Source of the DNA: Tomitella gaofuii
Lineage (GTDB): Bacteria > Actinomycetota > Actinomycetes > Mycobacteriales > Mycobacteriaceae
Reading direction: 5' to 3'
Assembly: GCF_014126825.1 (NCBI RefSeq)
Contig: NZ_CP059900.1
Location: 1,874,954-1,938,953, forward strand
DNA length: 64,000 bases
Numbering within the stretch: position 1 is the first letter of the stretch; the number at the start of each line of letters is the position of its first letter. This document shows positions 1-7,504 of the stretch, in pieces. A program made the translations under genes and the position numbers. The notes under the pieces are model-generated. The model did no database searches, had not been told where the DNA came from, and worked only from the letters and a program-made list of their open reading frames with translations.

Positions 1-450
1 CCAGACGCCGTCGGCGTGCCAGGCGGTGCCGCCGGCGCGTGCCGCGCACAGCTGCCGGAGCAGCCCGACGGCGTGCCAGGCGACGACCGCGCCGACGAGG
101 ACGGAGCCGGCCAGGGCGACGGGCCAGATCCCGCCCGCCACCCCCACGATGGTGACCACGATCGCGGCGTTGAGCGTGTAGATGCGGGCGAGCTGCATTC
201 GGCGGGTGCGCGGGGAGACCTCGCCGCGCAGGAAGCGCTCGGTGAAGTGCTGCGACCACACCAGGATGGAGTTGGTGACGGCGCCGAGGGTGAACATGTG
301 CACGAGCAGCCAGCGGGACTCGGGGAGGAACCGGTGCAGGACGCCCGCGAGGACAAGCAGGACCAGCCACACGCGCACCGGCATGCCGGCGCGCTGATGC
401 CAACTGCGCGGGCGCCGGGGGCGACCCGGCTGCGCATCGGTGGTGCTCAC
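1..450 (-). CDS. N-terminal part of a membrane multicopper-oxidase-like protein (runs off the window)
   Basis: Reading leftward from a GTG at 450, an uninterrupted frame of 150 codons reaches the window edge. After an Arg-rich cytoplasmic start it shows hydrophobic segments around residues 27-43, 50-67 and 92-125, with the phrases HRFLPESRWLLVH and NSILVWSQHFTE. I recall this pattern from the membrane N-termini of actinobacterial multicopper-oxidase/copper nitrite reductase fusions (about 900 aa), but the copper domains would lie outside the window. This is therefore family recognition by memory plus visible topology. The gene lies 122 bp downstream of the MFS gene on the same strand and has an AT-richer patch in front of it (about 455-520) that could hold its promoter. 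Confidence 0.5.
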   Translation of the reverse strand, partial: MSTTDAQPGRPRRPRSWHQRAGMPVRVWLVLLVLAGVLHRFLPESRWLLVHMFTLGAVTNSILVWSQHFTERFLRGEVSPRTRRMQLARIYTLNAAIVVTIVGVAGGIWPVALAGSVLVGAVVAWHAVGLLRQLCAARAGGTAWHADGVW

Positions 451-572
451 GCGGGAATCGTAAGCCGCGAAACAATTTCACGCATCATTGACCGCGATAT
501 GAGACGGACGTCATGGTTCTCTCGTGCGCGGAACGTGCGGGCGCGGGTCAGGACCGCTCCTGCGTCGTCAGG

Positions 573-2015
573 TCACGCGCTTTCGGGCGCGGTCCGCGTG
601 GCGCGCGCCCGGGACGCGCGCGGCACGCACGCTGTCAGGGCCGTGGACACGAGCGCGGCGGCCAGGCAGACGGCGGCGGCGGTCGTGAAGCCGGCGGCCG
701 TGGGTGCCACGAGCTCCTGCGTACCGCCGGCGGAGTCGCCCACGGCCACCGTCACCGTCATGGTCGCCAGGACGGCGCTGATGACTGCGGAGGACGACGA
801 GGTGCCGATCGAGCGCATGAGTGCGTTGAGCCCGTTGGCGGCGGCGGTCTCGCCTACGGGGACGGCGGCGATGATGAGCGCGGGCATGGCGGCGTAGGCG
901 ATGCCGATCCCGCCGTTGACGACGATGCTGGCGATGAGGATCTGCACGGCCCCGAAGGGCGCGGCGAGCACGACGAGGTAGCCCGCGGCGATGACGATCG
1001 CGCCGCTCATGAGTGTGACACGGGGGCCGTAGCGGTTGCTGATCCGCGCCGACAACGGCGAACAGAAGAACATCACGATACCGCTGGGCGCGATGAGCAG
1101 CGCCGTCTGCGTCATCGTCAGGCCCAGCCCGTAGCCGGTCTCCTCCGGCGCCATGAGCAGTTGCGGCGGTATCAGGGCCATCCCGAACATGGCGAAACCC
1201 ACCGCGACGGAGGCGAGGTTGGTGAACAGCACCTGGGGTCGGGCGCTCACGCGCAGGTCCACGAGCGGGGCCTGCACCCGGAGCTGGTGCACCGACCACA
1301 GCGCGAAGACCGCGGCGGCGGCGCCGAAAGCGCCGAGGGTGCGGGCCGACGACCAGCCCCACACCGCGCCCTCGGTGATGGCGAGAAGGAATGCGGCCAG
1401 GCCCGCCGCCAGGCCCAGTGCGCCGACCGCGTCGAACCGCCCGCCGGTGCGGACCGGTGATTCGGGGACCAGGCGCAGTACCGCAACGAGGGCCCCCGCC
1501 GCGAGCATGCCGGTGGCGGCGAAGACCACGTGCCAATCGGCGCGCTCGGCCACGATGGCGGCGGCGGGCATGCCGATCGCCCCGCCGATACCGATCGTCG
1601 CGCTCATCATCGCGATGCCGCCGCCCACCCGCTCCTCGGGCAGCTCGTCGCGCATGATGCTGATGCCGAGGGCGATCACGCCCATCGACACCCCCTGCAG
1701 CCCGCGGCCGATGGTCACGGGGATCAGCGACGACGTCAATGCACACAACGCGGAGCCGGCGATCAGCGAAAGCAGGCATAGGGCCAGCACCCGGCGCTTG
1801 CCGTACATGTCGCCCAGGCGTCCGGCGATGGGGGTCATGATGGCTCCGACGAGGAGCGTGGCGGTGACCGCCCAGGAGGCGTCGGCGGGGCCCGCATCCA
1901 GCAGCTCCGGCAGCCGCGGCACGAGCGGAATGATGATGGTCTGCACCAGCGAGGCGAGGATGCCCGTCGTGCACAGAACCGTCACCACCACTGCGGGGCG
2001 GCTCTGTGTGGGCAT
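573..2015 (-). CDS. MFS drug-type efflux transporter
   Basis: A 480-aa integral membrane protein of the major facilitator superfamily. Repeated hydrophobic helices span the whole length, and the loop after helix 2 carries the MFS signature GRLGDMYGKRR near residues 65-75, the conserved Gly-Asp-Arg/Lys loop of proton-driven antiporters. Length and motif suit the drug:H+ antiporter groups (DHA1/DHA2). Substrate cannot be read from sequence. The ATG at 2015 has only a weak ribosome site. The C-terminus is basic and cytoplasmic. No regulator gene is adjacent, and the 101 bp upstream (2016-2117) separate it from the desaturase gene on the same strand; I see no gene there. Confidence 0.85.
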   Translation of the reverse strand: MPTQSRPAVVVTVLCTTGILASLVQTIIIPLVPRLPELLDAGPADASWAVTATLLVGAIMTPIAGRLGDMYGKRRVLALCLLSLIAGSALCALTSSLIPVTIGRGLQGVSMGVIALGISIMRDELPEERVGGGIAMMSATIGIGGAIGMPAAAIVAERADWHVVFAATGMLAAGALVAVLRLVPESPVRTGGRFDAVGALGLAAGLAAFLLAITEGAVWGWSSARTLGAFGAAAAVFALWSVHQLRVQAPLVDLRVSARPQVLFTNLASVAVGFAMFGMALIPPQLLMAPEETGYGLGLTMTQTALLIAPSGIVMFFCSPLSARISNRYGPRVTLMSGAIVIAAGYLVVLAAPFGAVQILIASIVVNGGIGIAYAAMPALIIAAVPVGETAAANGLNALMRSIGTSSSSAVISAVLATMTVTVAVGDSAGGTQELVAPTAAGFTTAAAVCLAAALVSTALTACVPRASRARATRTAPESA

Positions 2016-2117
2016 CGGGGGAGTCTCGTTCCGTGGTCGACGGCGTGCTGCGCGCAGTGGCGCGGCCCGCCCCGGCGGTGCCGGAGCGGGCCGCGTCGTC
2101 CGCAGTCTAGGGAACTT

Positions 2118-3389
2118 TCAGGCGGCGGCGAGGGTGTGATCCCGCCGACTGCGACCGCGCGCGATGCGGCGCACGATCCCGCGCCGGGAGCCCTTGAGCG
2201 CCGAGGCCAGGCCGCGCCGGCGGCCGGTGGCGGGGTCGATGAGCGACGTGGTGCTGCCGTCGAACCTGTGCTCGGAGTTGGTCTCCGGCGCCGCGTCCAC
2301 GGTGTCGCGCAGGTACTTGTTCGGCAGTGACAGCTTGGCGATGGTGCGCCAGGACTGCCCGTACTGCACCAGCAGGGGGCCGGTGGTGTACGGCAGGTCG
2401 TACTTGTCCGCCAGCTCGCGCACGCGCACCGCCACTTCGGCGTAGCGGTTGCTGGGCAGGTCGGGGAACAGGTGGTGCTCGATCTGGTAGCTCAGGTTGC
2501 CGGTCATGAAGTCCATGGCGCGGCCGCCGGAGATGTTGGCACTGCCGAGCATCTGGCGCAGGTACCACTCGGCGCGGGTCTCGGTGTCGACGTCGCGCTT
2601 GGTGAACTTCTCGGCCCCGTCGGGGAAGTGCCCGCAGAAGATCACCGCGTTGGTCCAGACGTTGCGGGTCGCGTTGGCGGTGAGGTTGGCGGTGAGGGTG
2701 CTCTTCCACCGGCGGCCGGACAAGGCGGGGAACAGGACGTAGTCCTTGAGGATCTGCTTGCCCATCTTGCGCAGCGCGGGCGTGAGCTGCGCGCGGAACT
2801 TCTCCTTGGGCACCCGGCCCTTGGCCACCTTGCCCAGTTCCAGGGCCTGGATGGCCACGCCGTACTCGAACAGCAGCTGCAGGATCGCGTTGTAGGCGAC
2901 GTTGCCGGCGTAGAAGGGCGACCACCGCTGGTCGCGGGTCACGCGCAGCAGGCCGTAGCCGATGTCGTCGTCGATGCCGAGCACGTTGGTGTACTTGTGG
3001 TGGATGTGGTTGTGCGTGTACTTCCAGTTCTCGGAGGTGCCGACGATGTCCCACTCCCAGGTGGAGGAGTGGATCTCGGGGTCGTTCATCCAGTCCCACT
3101 GGCCGTGCATGACGTTGTGGCCGATCTCCATGTTCTCGATGATCTTGGCCGTGCCGAGGATGGCGGTGCCCGCGAGCCAGCCCGCCTTGCGGTCGCTGCC
3201 CAGCGCCAGGGTCAGCCGGCCGGCGAAATCGAGCGCGCGCTGGGCCCGGATCGTGGTGCGGATGTAGCGTGCATCGCTCTCGCCGCGGGACTCCTCCACA
3301 TCGCGACGGATCGCGTCGAACTCGCGCCCCAGCGCCTCGACGTCCTCGTCGGTGAGGTGTGCGTACTCGACTACGTCGGTGATTGCCAT
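2118..3389 (-). CDS. desA3: Membrane acyl-CoA/fatty acid desaturase, DesA3-like
   Basis: A 423-aa membrane desaturase of the di-iron, histidine-box type. The three boxes are visible: HNVMH at residues 91-95, HNHIHH at 126-131 and QIEHH ending at residue 306, which together ligate the two irons. The family inserts a cis double bond (usually delta-9) in stearoyl-CoA using O2 and electrons from an oxidoreductase partner; Mtb DesA3 works with Rv3230c. No such reductase gene is next to it here. It is a single gene preceded by a palindromic, operator-like promoter (3396-3414), so regulation by a fatty-acid-responsive repressor is likely. The ATG at 3389 has no Shine-Dalgarno sequence and a -10-like TAACGT seven bases upstream, consistent with a leaderless mRNA. 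Confidence 0.9.
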   Translation of the reverse strand: MAITDVVEYAHLTDEDVEALGREFDAIRRDVEESRGESDARYIRTTIRAQRALDFAGRLTLALGSDRKAGWLAGTAILGTAKIIENMEIGHNVMHGQWDWMNDPEIHSSTWEWDIVGTSENWKYTHNHIHHKYTNVLGIDDDIGYGLLRVTRDQRWSPFYAGNVAYNAILQLLFEYGVAIQALELGKVAKGRVPKEKFRAQLTPALRKMGKQILKDYVLFPALSGRRWKSTLTANLTANATRNVWTNAVIFCGHFPDGAEKFTKRDVDTETRAEWYLRQMLGSANISGGRAMDFMTGNLSYQIEHHLFPDLPSNRYAEVAVRVRELADKYDLPYTTGPLLVQYGQSWRTIAKLSLPNKYLRDTVDAAPETNSEHRFDGSTTSLIDPATGRRRGLASALKGSRRGIVRRIARGRSRRDHTLAAA

Positions 3390-3395
3390 ACGGCT

Positions 3396-3414
3396 ACGTT
3401 ACCGTAAGTTACGG
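3396..3414 (-). promoter_or_regulatory. Leaderless promoter with overlapping operator of the desaturase gene
   Basis: CCGTAAGTTACGG at 3402-3414 is a perfect inverted repeat about one central base. On the minus strand TAACGT (3401-3396) sits exactly 7 bases before the ATG, matching a TANNNT -10 box of a leaderless transcript, and abuts the palindrome. A repressor bound here would block RNA polymerase. An outer pair CTACG/CGTAG flanks the core. Function is inferred from geometry. Confidence 0.55.
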
Positions 3415-3472
3415 CTCCGTAGGTAGGGGTTCGTCGGTGAGACCTATGTCACAGTATGACCTCGGGGGCGGC

Positions 3473-4543
3473 TCATTCGCACGCTACGCCGTCCCGGTCG
3501 CCGTCGAGACCGGGCCGATAACCGGGGTCCCCGGCATGCAGCGGCGCGGCGCCCGCCGCCCGTGCCTGGGCGCAGTTGCGGAAGTGCACTCCGGTGCCGT
3601 CCGCGGGTGCGCTTCCGCCTGCGGCGGGCGCGGTGCCGGCGGAGTCGGCGGGGGGCGGGACGGCCGCCGCGGGGGCCGTGCCCGTTCCGTCGCAGCCGTC
3701 GAGGATCCGGTTGATCGCGTCGCGCTCGGCCGCGGTCACCCACAGGTCGTAGCGGTCCTTCACCCGAACCTGACGGCTGACGTAGGTGCAGCGGTACTGC
3801 TTCGACGGCGGCAGCCACGTGGCCGCGTCGCCCGCACCCTTCTGCTGGTTGGCGGGGCCGTCCACCGCCTGCAGGTTGAGCGGATCGTTGGCCAGGTTCC
3901 GGCGGCGCTCCGGGGGCAGCTGCTGCGCCCCCTTCTGCCACGCGTCGGACAGCGCCACCACGTGATCGATCTGCACGTCACGGGAGGTGCCCTGGCCGCG
4001 GGTGAACGCGATGCGCTTGCCCGTGTACGCGTCGTCGAGCACGCCCGTGAGCACGGTGCAGCCGTGGGAGCCCGGCCGGAAGGTGAGTTCGGTGAGGTCG
4101 CGGCGCAGGATGTCGTTGCGCGTGTCGCAGCCATTGTGACCGCCGTCGACGGTGACGTCGTCGCTCCACGCCTGCCCGAACTTGTCGCGGCTGTAGCCGG
4201 TCTTCGGCGCGCGGCCCTTGACCGGAAGGCCGGCGAGCAGCGTGCGGACCTCGGCCACGTCCGGGGCGGCGCCGGCGTCCGTCGCGGCAGAGGTGGACGG
4301 GCCCGGCGCGGGGGACTGGACGGTGGGGATTTCCACCGCCGTCCGCGTGTCCGGACCGGCGGATTCGGCGGCGTTCGTGACGGGGGCGGCCTCGGGCCCG
4401 GTGCCGGCGGCCGAAGCGCAGCCGGCTGCGAGGGTCGCGACGCCCGCGATCAGGGTCAGGGCCGCGCGGGATCGTGCCGGTCGCGCACCGGACACGGGAG
4501 GCTCCGCGGCGACCGGAGCGCCGCGGAACATCCGTGGACGCAT
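3473..4543 (-). CDS. Secreted HNH-family nuclease lipoprotein with Excalibur domain
   Basis: A 356-aa exported protein. A long basic N-region leads into a hydrophobic stretch ending in lipobox LAAGC (Cys about residue 42). The middle holds a DUF1524-type HNH nuclease core: IDHVV for the metal-activating His, then NDPLNL and ANQQKG supplying the downstream Asn and Lys. The C-terminal 40 residues, with FRNC, DPGYRPGLDGDRDGVACE-type spacing, form an Excalibur calcium-binding motif. The expected role is a cell-surface metal-dependent nuclease. The ATG at 4543 is chosen because it forms a TGATG overlap with the stop of the upstream gene, implying translational coupling; an in-frame ATG at 4582 lies inside that gene. 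Partial orthology to DUF1524 secreted nucleases of Streptomyces and Corynebacteriales is clear; substrate is not. Confidence 0.8.
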   Translation of the reverse strand: MRPRMFRGAPVAAEPPVSGARPARSRAALTLIAGVATLAAGCASAAGTGPEAAPVTNAAESAGPDTRTAVEIPTVQSPAPGPSTSAATDAGAAPDVAEVRTLLAGLPVKGRAPKTGYSRDKFGQAWSDDVTVDGGHNGCDTRNDILRRDLTELTFRPGSHGCTVLTGVLDDAYTGKRIAFTRGQGTSRDVQIDHVVALSDAWQKGAQQLPPERRRNLANDPLNLQAVDGPANQQKGAGDAATWLPPSKQYRCTYVSRQVRVKDRYDLWVTAAERDAINRILDGCDGTGTAPAAAVPPPADSAGTAPAAGGSAPADGTGVHFRNCAQARAAGAAPLHAGDPGYRPGLDGDRDGVACE

Positions 4544-5370
4544 CAGACGACGCCGAGGCCTATCGTCGGCAGTACCGTGCACTGGATCGGCGGTGCACCG
4601 TCCTCACCCTTGCTGACCACCGAACCGTAAATGGTGGAGACCACGCGCCCGGTGCCGGTGTCGGCGATGGTGGTGAGCGTGGTGGGGCCGTCCTGGTTGA
4701 TGCCGGACTCGTTCGTCAGCGGCTGGGTGCCCTGCTTGCCGGTGTCGACATTGATCCAGGACACCATGAGCTGCTGGGCGGGGCCCGGCTGGGCGCCGGA
4801 GGTGCCCAGTGCGGTGAACACGAAGCCGGCCTGGCCGGGGCCGGGTCCGGGGGCGGGCGCCGGCTGCGGGCCCGCCGTCATCAGCGCCATGCCGACGGAG
4901 TCCTGGCCGCCGGCGATGCAGCCCTGGCCCACGGTGGGGAAGAGGAATTGCTGGATGACGGGCTTGTCGCCGCCTTCGGGGATATCCGGCCCGCCGCCCT
5001 TGCTGCCGTCGAGGAAGGCGATGGCGGCGCCGAGCTTGTCTTTGACGTCCTGCGGCAGCGGCGACTGGTCCACGAAGGCCTGGGCCTGCGCGAGCATCGC
5101 GTTGTTCGGCGTGCCGGCCGCGGGCTGGATGAGCGTGCCGATGAACGCCGGGAAGAGCGCTTGCACCGCGGCGAGCTCATCCGGGGTGGGCATCCGGGCG
5201 TCGTCCGGGAACATCGCGGCGATGTCCGAGAGCGCCTGCGGGTCGGTGAGCGGTGCCACCGGGGACGCGTCCTCCGCGGCTGCGCCCGTCGGCAGGACCA
5301 GGGCCGCGGCGACGGCGGCCGCCAGTACTGCGAATGGCTTTCGCGTTCGACGAATCAGTTGCACCGTCAC
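4543..5370 (-). CDS. Secreted Ala/Pro-rich protein (Rv1157c/Rv1158c position)
   Basis: About 275 aa with a classical signal peptide: basic RRTRK then a long Ala-rich hydrophobic core ending near AAAEDA. The mature part has a helical region, a conserved-looking stretch FLFPTVGQGCIAGG, a Pro/Gly spacer (PAPAPGPGPG) and a beta-rich C-terminus with a second Cys (IQCTVLP), so one disulfide is possible. No catalytic motif is visible. It sits upstream of pimE exactly where M. tuberculosis has the Ala/Pro-rich proteins Rv1157c/Rv1158c, which supports the family assignment by position only. Start: GTG at 5370 has AAGAGAACGG just upstream; an ATG at 5391 is the alternative but has no ribosome site. Its stop overlaps the start of the nuclease gene. 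Confidence 0.65.
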   Translation of the reverse strand: MTVQLIRRTRKPFAVLAAAVAAALVLPTGAAAEDASPVAPLTDPQALSDIAAMFPDDARMPTPDELAAVQALFPAFIGTLIQPAAGTPNNAMLAQAQAFVDQSPLPQDVKDKLGAAIAFLDGSKGGGPDIPEGGDKPVIQQFLFPTVGQGCIAGGQDSVGMALMTAGPQPAPAPGPGPGQAGFVFTALGTSGAQPGPAQQLMVSWINVDTGKQGTQPLTNESGINQDGPTTLTTIADTGTGRVVSTIYGSVVSKGEDGAPPIQCTVLPTIGLGVV

Positions 5371-5542
5371 ATCCGTTCTCTTGGGGGGCATCCGCGTGCG
5401 ATGCGGCGGGGTCGCCCGCCGTATCGCACCGCTCGCGCCGCAAGTCGGTCCGCTCGACAGCAAGTTACTCGACTGTCCGCCGCCGTGGCCAACCGCGCTC
5501 GGTCTGAAACCATAGCGGCCGGGTCCCGGGCGGCGGCGCGCT

Positions 5543-5584
5543 GTAACAGTTGTGATTGATGTTCTTATTGTTGCAAGTGTTACC
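5543..5584. promoter_or_regulatory. Inverted repeat in AT-richer divergent intergenic region
   Basis: GTAACAGTTG at 5543-5552 and CAAGTGTTAC at 5575-5584 match as an inverted repeat in 9 of 10 positions, with arm centres 32 bp (three helical turns) apart. The 41 bases are strikingly AT-rich against the surroundings and lie between the diverging secreted-protein gene and pimE. A regulator site is the natural reading; I cannot name the regulator. Confidence 0.45.
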
Positions 5585-5796
5585 AAAGTGGACGCCCACG
5601 GTCAATGGGATCGGGCAAACCCGGCATGCTTGGAGACGGAGGCGACGCGAGCGCCGGCCGGTCGTCCGGACCGACGGGCTCGGCGGCGCGGCGGCGGGGC
5701 GACGCCCTGATAGTCTCCCTCGGGGCCTTCGGACGGGCAGGCGCGCGGGTCGTCGGCGTCATGCGCAGCCGAATCGACGTCGAGAGAATCGGGGGC

Positions 5797-7065
5797 ATGG
5801 GTCGGATGGCGCAGTCTGTGTCCCCTGAGCGCGGGGCGGCGGGTCCGGGGGCCGGCCGCACCGGGCGGCTGCTCGTCGCGGCGGCCCCGTGGGCGTGGCC
5901 GCTGCTGGCGGTGTCGGTGTTGGCGCGTGTCGGAGCCACCCTCACCGGCGGTTCGCTCGGACGCCTGCTGGACCTGCACGTCTATGTCGACGGTGCGGCG
6001 ACCACCTTCTCCGGCAACCTCTACGGGTTCGTCCTGCAGGACGGCGCCGAGGGGGCCGCATTGCCGTTCACCTACCCTCCCTTCGCCGCGGTGCTGTTCT
6101 ATCCGCTGCACCTGATCCCGTTCACCGTTCTGGGTGTGGCCTGGCAGGTGTTGTCGGTGGCCGCGCTGTACGCGGTGGTGCGCATCGCCCTGCGGATGGC
6201 GCTGGGCGACGGCGCCGACGCGCCGCACATCCGCACTGCCGCGGTGCTGTGGACGGTGATCGGCATGTGGCTCGAGCCGATGCGGGTGACGATCAACTTC
6301 GGCCAGATCAACATCTTCCTGGTGCTGCTGGTGATGGTGGCCGTGCAATCGCGCAGGTCGTGGTGCGCGGGCCTGTTGGTGGGCATCGCGGCGGGGATCA
6401 AGCTGACGCCGGCCGTGACGGGGCTGTACTTCCTCGCCCGGCGGCGCTGGGCCGCGGCGGCGTGGTCGGCGGTCGCATTCGCGGGGACGGTGGCCGTCAG
6501 CCTCGCGCTGATCGGTGACGAGACGCGGCGGTACTTCGAGGACCTGCTGGGCGACGCCGACAGGATCGGCCCGGTCGGTGCTCCCATCAATCAGTCGCTG
6601 CGCGGCGCGCTGAGCCGCATCGCGGGCCACGACCTGGGCGACCACGGGATCGTCATCGGCGCGGTCGTCGTGTTCGCCGCTCTCAGCGTCGTCGCCTGGC
6701 GTGCGCTGGACCGTGACGACCGCCTGGGCACGTTGATCCTGGTGCAGCTGCTGGGGCTGCTCGCCTCGCCCATCTCCTGGAACCACCACTGGGTATGGGT
6801 GCTGCCCATGATCATCTGGCTGCTCCACGGCGCCGTCTCCCGGTACCCGGGCGCGCGCACGCTCGCCGTCGTATGGACGGCGGTGATGCTCGTGGGCGTG
6901 TCGTCGGTCCTGCTCAATCCGCGGACCGCGGCGGGGGAGGTGATCGGCGGGTCGCCGGCCGAGGTGGTGCTCGGGACCGTCGACGTGGCCCTCACCATCG
7001 TCACCGTGGGGTGGACGGCCTGGGCAGGGCGGCGCAGCCGCGTCAGCCCGGCGCGCGCCGGTTGA
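5797..7065 (+). CDS. pimE: Polyprenol-phosphomannose-dependent mannosyltransferase PimE (GT87)
   Basis: About 422 aa, a polytopic GT-C glycosyltransferase of the GT87/DUF2029 family. Visible are roughly ten hydrophobic helices, an early Asp in the first extracytoplasmic loop (DLHVYVDGA), the NFGQINIFL segment and the conserved SWNHHWVWVLPM motif. PimE adds alpha-1,2-mannose from polyprenyl-phosphomannose to phosphatidylinositol mannosides on the outer side of the membrane. Family alone would also fit Rv2181; the neighbouring pterin dehydratase and MutT2-like domain match the Rv1159-Rv1159A-Rv1160 order and favour PimE. Start is uncertain: ATG at 5797 or 5806 fit the GGGGG just upstream; longer in-frame starts at 5605 and 5761 would add a non-hydrophobic extension. 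Its last 23 bp overlap the convergent phhB gene. Confidence 0.85.
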   Translation: MGRMAQSVSPERGAAGPGAGRTGRLLVAAAPWAWPLLAVSVLARVGATLTGGSLGRLLDLHVYVDGAATTFSGNLYGFVLQDGAEGAALPFTYPPFAAVLFYPLHLIPFTVLGVAWQVLSVAALYAVVRIALRMALGDGADAPHIRTAAVLWTVIGMWLEPMRVTINFGQINIFLVLLVMVAVQSRRSWCAGLLVGIAAGIKLTPAVTGLYFLARRRWAAAAWSAVAFAGTVAVSLALIGDETRRYFEDLLGDADRIGPVGAPINQSLRGALSRIAGHDLGDHGIVIGAVVVFAALSVVAWRALDRDDRLGTLILVQLLGLLASPISWNHHWVWVLPMIIWLLHGAVSRYPGARTLAVVWTAVMLVGVSSVLLNPRTAAGEVIGGSPAEVVLGTVDVALTIVTVGWTAWAGRRSRVSPARAG

Positions 7066-7336
7066 TCTCGGCGGCGAGCTCCACGTCCTTGTCGGTGACG
7101 GCGCCGTCGGAATGCGTGGAACAGCGGAAGGTGACCGTCCGCCACCGGATATCGATGTCGGGGTGGTGGTCGACCGATTCCGCGTACTCCGCGACCCGGC
7201 GCACCCACTCGACCCCCTCGGGGAAGGTCGGGGCTTTGGCTTCGAGGACGAGTGCGGGCGGCCCGGGGTCGTAGGTCCAGCCGGGGAGGTCCTGCAATGC
7301 GGACGCGACGGCGTCCGCGGACAGTGCTGTGCTCAT
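7043..7336 (-). CDS. Pterin-4a-carbinolamine dehydratase-like protein
   Basis: A 97-aa PhhB/PCD-family protein. The active-site signature is present as AESVDHHPDIDI, with two adjacent His and a third in the following strand region. The family dehydrates 4a-hydroxytetrahydrobiopterin to quinonoid dihydropterin; in bacteria that lack aromatic hydroxylases the true substrate is often unclear. Length is typical (95-105 aa). It is the equivalent of Rv1159A next to pimE. The ATG at 7336 is divergent from the thiamine riboswitch operon, and the 3' end overlaps the 3' end of pimE by 23 bp, so the two mRNAs are complementary at their tails. Confidence 0.9.
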   Translation of the reverse strand: MSTALSADAVASALQDLPGWTYDPGPPALVLEAKAPTFPEGVEWVRRVAEYAESVDHHPDIDIRWRTVTFRCSTHSDGAVTDKDVELAAEINRRAPG

Positions 7337-7411
7337 GCCTCCGATGCTCCGCGTTGCGCGCCGATACCGCCACCCGGCGGGCCGGCGGGGGCGGCTAGGA
7401 TGCACGGTGCA

Positions 7412-7501
7412 AGGCCGGGGTGCCCGCTGCGGGGCCAGGAGACCGCAGGGCTGAGAACACACCCGAAGAACCTGATCCGGATCATGCCGGCGCGAGGGAG
7501 C
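7412..7501 (+). promoter_or_regulatory. TPP riboswitch (THI element)
   Basis: The conserved aptamer segments occur in order: a GGGGTGCCC helix arm, the CAGGGCTGAGA core at about 7446-7456, ACACCC, then GAACCTGATCCGG and the closing GCGCGAGGGAG. These form the thiamine pyrophosphate pocket. The last arm contains GAGGGAG (7494-7500), which is also the Shine-Dalgarno of thiB starting at 7505, so ligand binding should hide the ribosome site: translational control. There is no U-rich terminator between aptamer and gene. Expected effect: thiamine uptake genes are off when TPP is plentiful. Confidence 0.95.
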
Positions 7502-7504
7502 CAG

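Noticed and set aside
568-1974. A second minus-strand frame overlapping the MFS gene
   Set aside because: Arg/His-rich translation, whereas the frame 573-2015 shows transmembrane helices and the MFS loop motif.
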